From Pararhizobium capsulatum DSM 1112 (GTDB taxonomy: Bacteria > Pseudomonadota > Alphaproteobacteria > Rhizobiales > Rhizobiaceae): a DNA stretch of 64,000 bases. The position numbers were made by a program, and so were the translations under genes. The stretch lies in NCBI RefSeq assembly GCF_030814475.1, contig NZ_JAUSVF010000002.1:310001-374000 (forward strand), written 5' to 3'. Positions 63,796 to 64,000 of this stretch are shown piece by piece. Under the pieces are notes generated by a model that saw only the letters and a list, made by a program, of their open reading frames with translations, searched no databases and had not been told where the DNA came from. Numbering within the stretch: the first letter of the stretch is position 1; each line of letters opens with the position of its first letter.

Positions 63796-64000
63796 TTACT
63801 CGATGCCGAGGTCCTTGCGTACTGTTTCATAATTGTCGCGCAATGCGATTTGGCCAGCTGTCAGGATCAGCTTTTCCGGCTCCTTGCCGTTGGCAATCCA
63901 GTCGTACATGTTGAGGGCGGTCTCATAGCCGTGACGCTTCGGCGAGATGATCACGGTTCCGAAGAAACCGGTCGCGGACGGCTTCTTGAATTCGTTGATC
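63796..64000 (-). CDS. araF: sugar-binding protein AraF, C-terminal part
   Basis: The last 67 codons of a periplasmic binding protein running off the window: INEFKKPSATGFFGTVIISP, HGYETALNMYDWIANGKEPE, ending RKDLGIE-stop (TAA 63796-63798). It resembles the end of AraF (ETSGFYGSLLPSPDVHGY in E. coli). As first gene of the operon it would supply ligand to AraG/AraH. Confidence 0.82.
   Translation of the reverse strand, partial: INEFKKPSATGFFGTVIISPKRHGYETALNMYDWIANGKEPEKLILTAGQIALRDNYETVRKDLGIE

Overview
The window looks like a chromosome or large-replicon segment of a Rhizobiaceae member (Rhizobium/Agrobacterium relatives). This is inferred from high GC core genes, a divergent oxyR-katG pair, an araFGH-like sugar operon, BMP-type and sulfonate-type ABC operons, and many IS3, IS5, IS21, IS66, IS110, IS630 and ISNCY-type remnants typical of rhizobia. 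No rRNA, tRNA or CRISPR array was seen.

Layout. 1-6.4 kb: 3' end of glgX, a NepI-like exporter divergent from an AraC regulator, then oxyR divergent from katG. 6.7-8.6 kb: a secreted SGNH hydrolase, a hexapeptide-repeat acyltransferase and a small protein of lower GC. 8.6-9.6 kb: decayed IS3 and ISNCY copies. 9.7-17.9 kb: one tightly coupled eight-gene minus-strand operon with a stand-alone Rieske protein, a Rieske-less oxygenase catalytic subunit, a GST-like protein, an 8-oxoguanine-deaminase-like amidohydrolase and a BMP-family nucleoside/purine ABC importer. The three-protein oxygenase arrangement resembles the caffeine N7-demethylase NdmC/NdmD/NdmE. 18.6-20.2 kb: a complete IS5-type element with a passenger gene. 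20.2-23.4 kb: two small proteins and the radical SAM/UdgX DNA-repair pair. 23.6-27.7 kb: an organosulfur operon (FMN monooxygenase plus ABC importer), followed by IS debris and an LsfA-like 1-Cys peroxiredoxin.

30.8-48.7 kb is a surface-polysaccharide island with visibly lower GC in parts. It has two CDP-glycerol glycerophosphotransferase-like enzymes, an IspD/TarI-type cytidylyltransferase, a pyruvyl-transferase-like protein, an SDR epimerase, a KpsC/KpsS-like protein, a KpsM-like permease, a GSCFA protein with a coupled partner, and a second SGNH hydrolase. Embedded in it is a Tat-signal-bearing, phage tailspike-like protein with a C-terminal S74 intramolecular-chaperone domain. Broken tail-fibre and endolysin fragments and many IS fragments lie around it. 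48.8-51.5 kb continues with phage-type and IS debris.

51.9-54.7 kb encodes a large RTX-type calcium-binding repeat protein, followed by nested IS630/IS21/IS3 fragments. The IS21 fragment carries a 40-bp perfect palindrome. 56.3-60 kb holds a small membrane protein, an internally deleted Nramp transporter, a PHB-depolymerase-type esterase, a 40-residue membrane protein and a 3-methyladenine DNA glycosylase. 60.4-64 kb is a minus-strand araF-araG-araH operon with a trailing aldose 1-epimerase; araF runs off the window.

All assignments come from reading the sequence and recalling protein families; no database search was run.
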